From an uncultured Prevotella sp. (GTDB lineage Bacteria > Bacteroidota > Bacteroidia > Bacteroidales > Bacteroidaceae): 14,991 nucleotides of DNA. Positions 14,291 to 14,991 of this stretch are shown here, piece by piece. The DNA lies in assembly GCA_900552675.1 (NCBI GenBank), contig USAI01000055.1, positions 1-14,991 of the forward strand, read 5' to 3'. The notes beneath the pieces were generated by a model that searched no databases, had not been told where the DNA came from, and saw nothing but the letters and a program-made list of their open reading frames with translations. Position numbers and translations under genes: made by a program. Positions within the stretch are counted from its first letter, which is position 1, and each line of letters opens with the position of its first letter.

Positions 14291-14446
14291 ATGAAAAGAA
14301 CATTTCAGCCGCACAACAGAAGAAGAGTGAACAAGCACGGCTTCCGTGAGAGAATGGCTACCAAGAATGGTCGTCGCGTACTGGCATCTCGCCGCGCTCA
14401 TGGCCGCAAGAAACTGACAGTATCTGACGAGCACCACGGAAAATAA
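14291..14446 (+). CDS. rpmH: 50S ribosomal protein L34
   Basis: A 51-aa, very basic protein starting MKRTFQPHNRRRVNKHGFRE, the universal start of bacterial L34, a component of the large ribosomal subunit near its 23S rRNA core. The stretch RMATKNGRRVLASRRAHGRK (21-40) is equally typical. The short tail KLTVSDEHHGK (41-51) slightly exceeds the usual 44-47 aa length, as is common in Bacteroidota. In many bacteria rpmH sits with rnpA and dnaA at the origin; here it is instead divergent from efp and followed at once by a terminator, so it is a single-gene unit. The frame was read directly from the ATG at 14291 to the TAA at 14444. Confidence 0.97.
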   Translation: MKRTFQPHNRRRVNKHGFRERMATKNGRRVLASRRAHGRKKLTVSDEHHGK

Positions 14447-14497
14447 TCCTTTTTGAACAAGGATAACCCCGCAACATCGCTCGTCCTTCACGACGAC

Positions 14498-14544
14498 AAA
14501 AAGCAGCAAGAAGCACTCTCACCGGTGTTCCTGCTGCTTTTTTT
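14498..14544 (+). terminator. Intrinsic terminator of rpmH
   Basis: AAAAAGCAGCA (14498-14508) pairs with TGCTGCTTTTT (14532-14542), an 11-bp stem whose 3' arm runs into T7. A smaller CACCGGTG palindrome lies inside the loop. The remaining 90 bases up to 14634 show only a 5-bp hairpin (CAGCC/GGCTG near 14579-14594) and no convincing promoter. Confidence 0.9.
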
Positions 14545-14634
14545 GTTATAACCCAACAACAAAATAGCATGTTTCGCCAGCCCTCAGGAGGCTGCACTAC
14601 ATCATTACTAACCCATACAAACCATTAAAAATTT

Positions 14635-14958
14635 ATGAAGCAAACATTTACAAAGGCTATACTGCTGACAGCGGTCATGCTCATGACCATCAGTTATACA
14701 TGGGCACAAATTCCGGCAGGCTATTATGATGCACTGCGCGGAAAGAAGGGTGCCGAACTGAAAACTGCCGCCTTCAATATTATTAGAGAAGCCCAGACGC
14801 TGCCATACGGAAGCGGCATGGGCTGCACATGGTGGGGGTTCTACTACACCGATAACGATAACGGCAACGTGATTGACCGCTACTCGAACGACATCCGACC
14901 GTTTAACGGCCACGGCAGTTCGGTACAAGGCACTAACATTACCCGTTGGCGGAATTAA
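14635..14958 (+). CDS. Truncated exported endonuclease I family protein (N-terminal part only)
   Basis: A 107-aa product with a signal peptide (1-24, cleavage after TWA before Q25), then a region matching the N-terminal part of bacterial endonuclease I (EndA/NucM) proteins: YYDALRGKKGAELKTAAFNI (30-49), LPYGSG (56-61), TWWGFYYTDND (65-75), and VIDRYSNDIRPFNGHGSSVQ (79-98). Family members then read roughly GMNIEHSFPKSWWGG, the histidine of EHS being the catalytic general base of the beta-beta-alpha metal motif. Here the reading is GTNITRWRN then TAA, so the catalytic part is missing. Past the stop, in the same frame, codons 115-119 read SKKLH, weakly like the YKDLHHL that normally follows. This suggests a decayed gene rather than a deliberately short protein, but the window ends at 14991. 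Exported nucleases of this family degrade external DNA or RNA. Confidence 0.72.
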   Translation: MKQTFTKAILLTAVMLMTISYTWAQIPAGYYDALRGKKGAELKTAAFNIIREAQTLPYGSGMGCTWWGFYYTDNDNGNVIDRYSNDIRPFNGHGSSVQGTNITRWRN

Positions 14959-14991
14959 TTTAAGTTGATAAATATGAGTAAAAAGTTGCAC

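Noticed and set aside
14974..14991. ATG at 14974 as the start of a new gene (MSKKLH)
   Set aside because: Only six codons are visible, and they are in frame with the broken endonuclease, so this is as well explained as a remnant of that gene.

Overview
The window reads as chromosomal DNA of a Bacteroidota bacterium, most likely Prevotella/Segatella or a close relative. Supporting this: promoters of the Bacteroidota type (-7 element TAnnTTTG) lie before several genes; Shine-Dalgarno sequences are weak or absent; folP is followed directly by the diadenylate cyclase gene cdaA; efp and rpmH are divergent neighbours; and a lipoprotein carries an SDDD-type sequence after its lipobox cysteine. Nothing in the window (no integrase, transposase, tRNA or CRISPR) suggests a mobile element. 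Genus assignment is inference.

Layout. Positions 1-201 hold 2.75 copies of a 73-bp tandem repeat, each copy with its own promoter-like element, just upstream of a large 1137-aa Dna2-like nuclease-helicase (250-3663). Next, on the + strand, come folP (dihydropteroate synthase, 3820-4638) and cdaA (c-di-AMP synthase, 4706-5476). A repeat-rich leader follows, then pta and ackA (5682-7926), the phosphotransacetylase/acetate kinase pair that converts acetyl-CoA to acetate and ATP. A long, nearly symmetrical hairpin (8006-8083) ends this block.

From 8164 to 14104 all recognised genes are on the minus strand. In order of transcription they are: efp (elongation factor P) with its own terminator; a family-2 glycosyltransferase and radC, 8 bases apart; a small DUF-type lipoprotein; a 76-aa small protein; a MIP18/SufT-like Fe-S assembly factor; an LpxH-type UDP-2,3-diacylglucosamine diphosphatase (lipid A pathway); and an exported SGNH hydrolase. 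The 76-aa protein and the Fe-S factor share an identical 29-bp promoter segment. The only gene-free stretch over 300 bases (10492-10936) is full of short repeats, including a 10-bp perfect hairpin built on ATCGACCGTT.

The right end returns to the + strand: rpmH (ribosomal protein L34, 14291-14446) with a clear promoter and terminator, then the N-terminal part of an exported endonuclease I family protein that stops just before its expected catalytic motif.

Most genes are ordinary core functions. The less ordinary material is in the intergenic DNA: at least six independent short tandem or direct duplications (periods about 20-73 bp) sit in leaders and promoters. I found no convincing multi-gene undescribed system. 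The best leads are the promoter-bearing 73-bp array before the nuclease-helicase, the ATCGACCGTT repeat cluster, the shared 29-bp promoter module and the truncated endonuclease.
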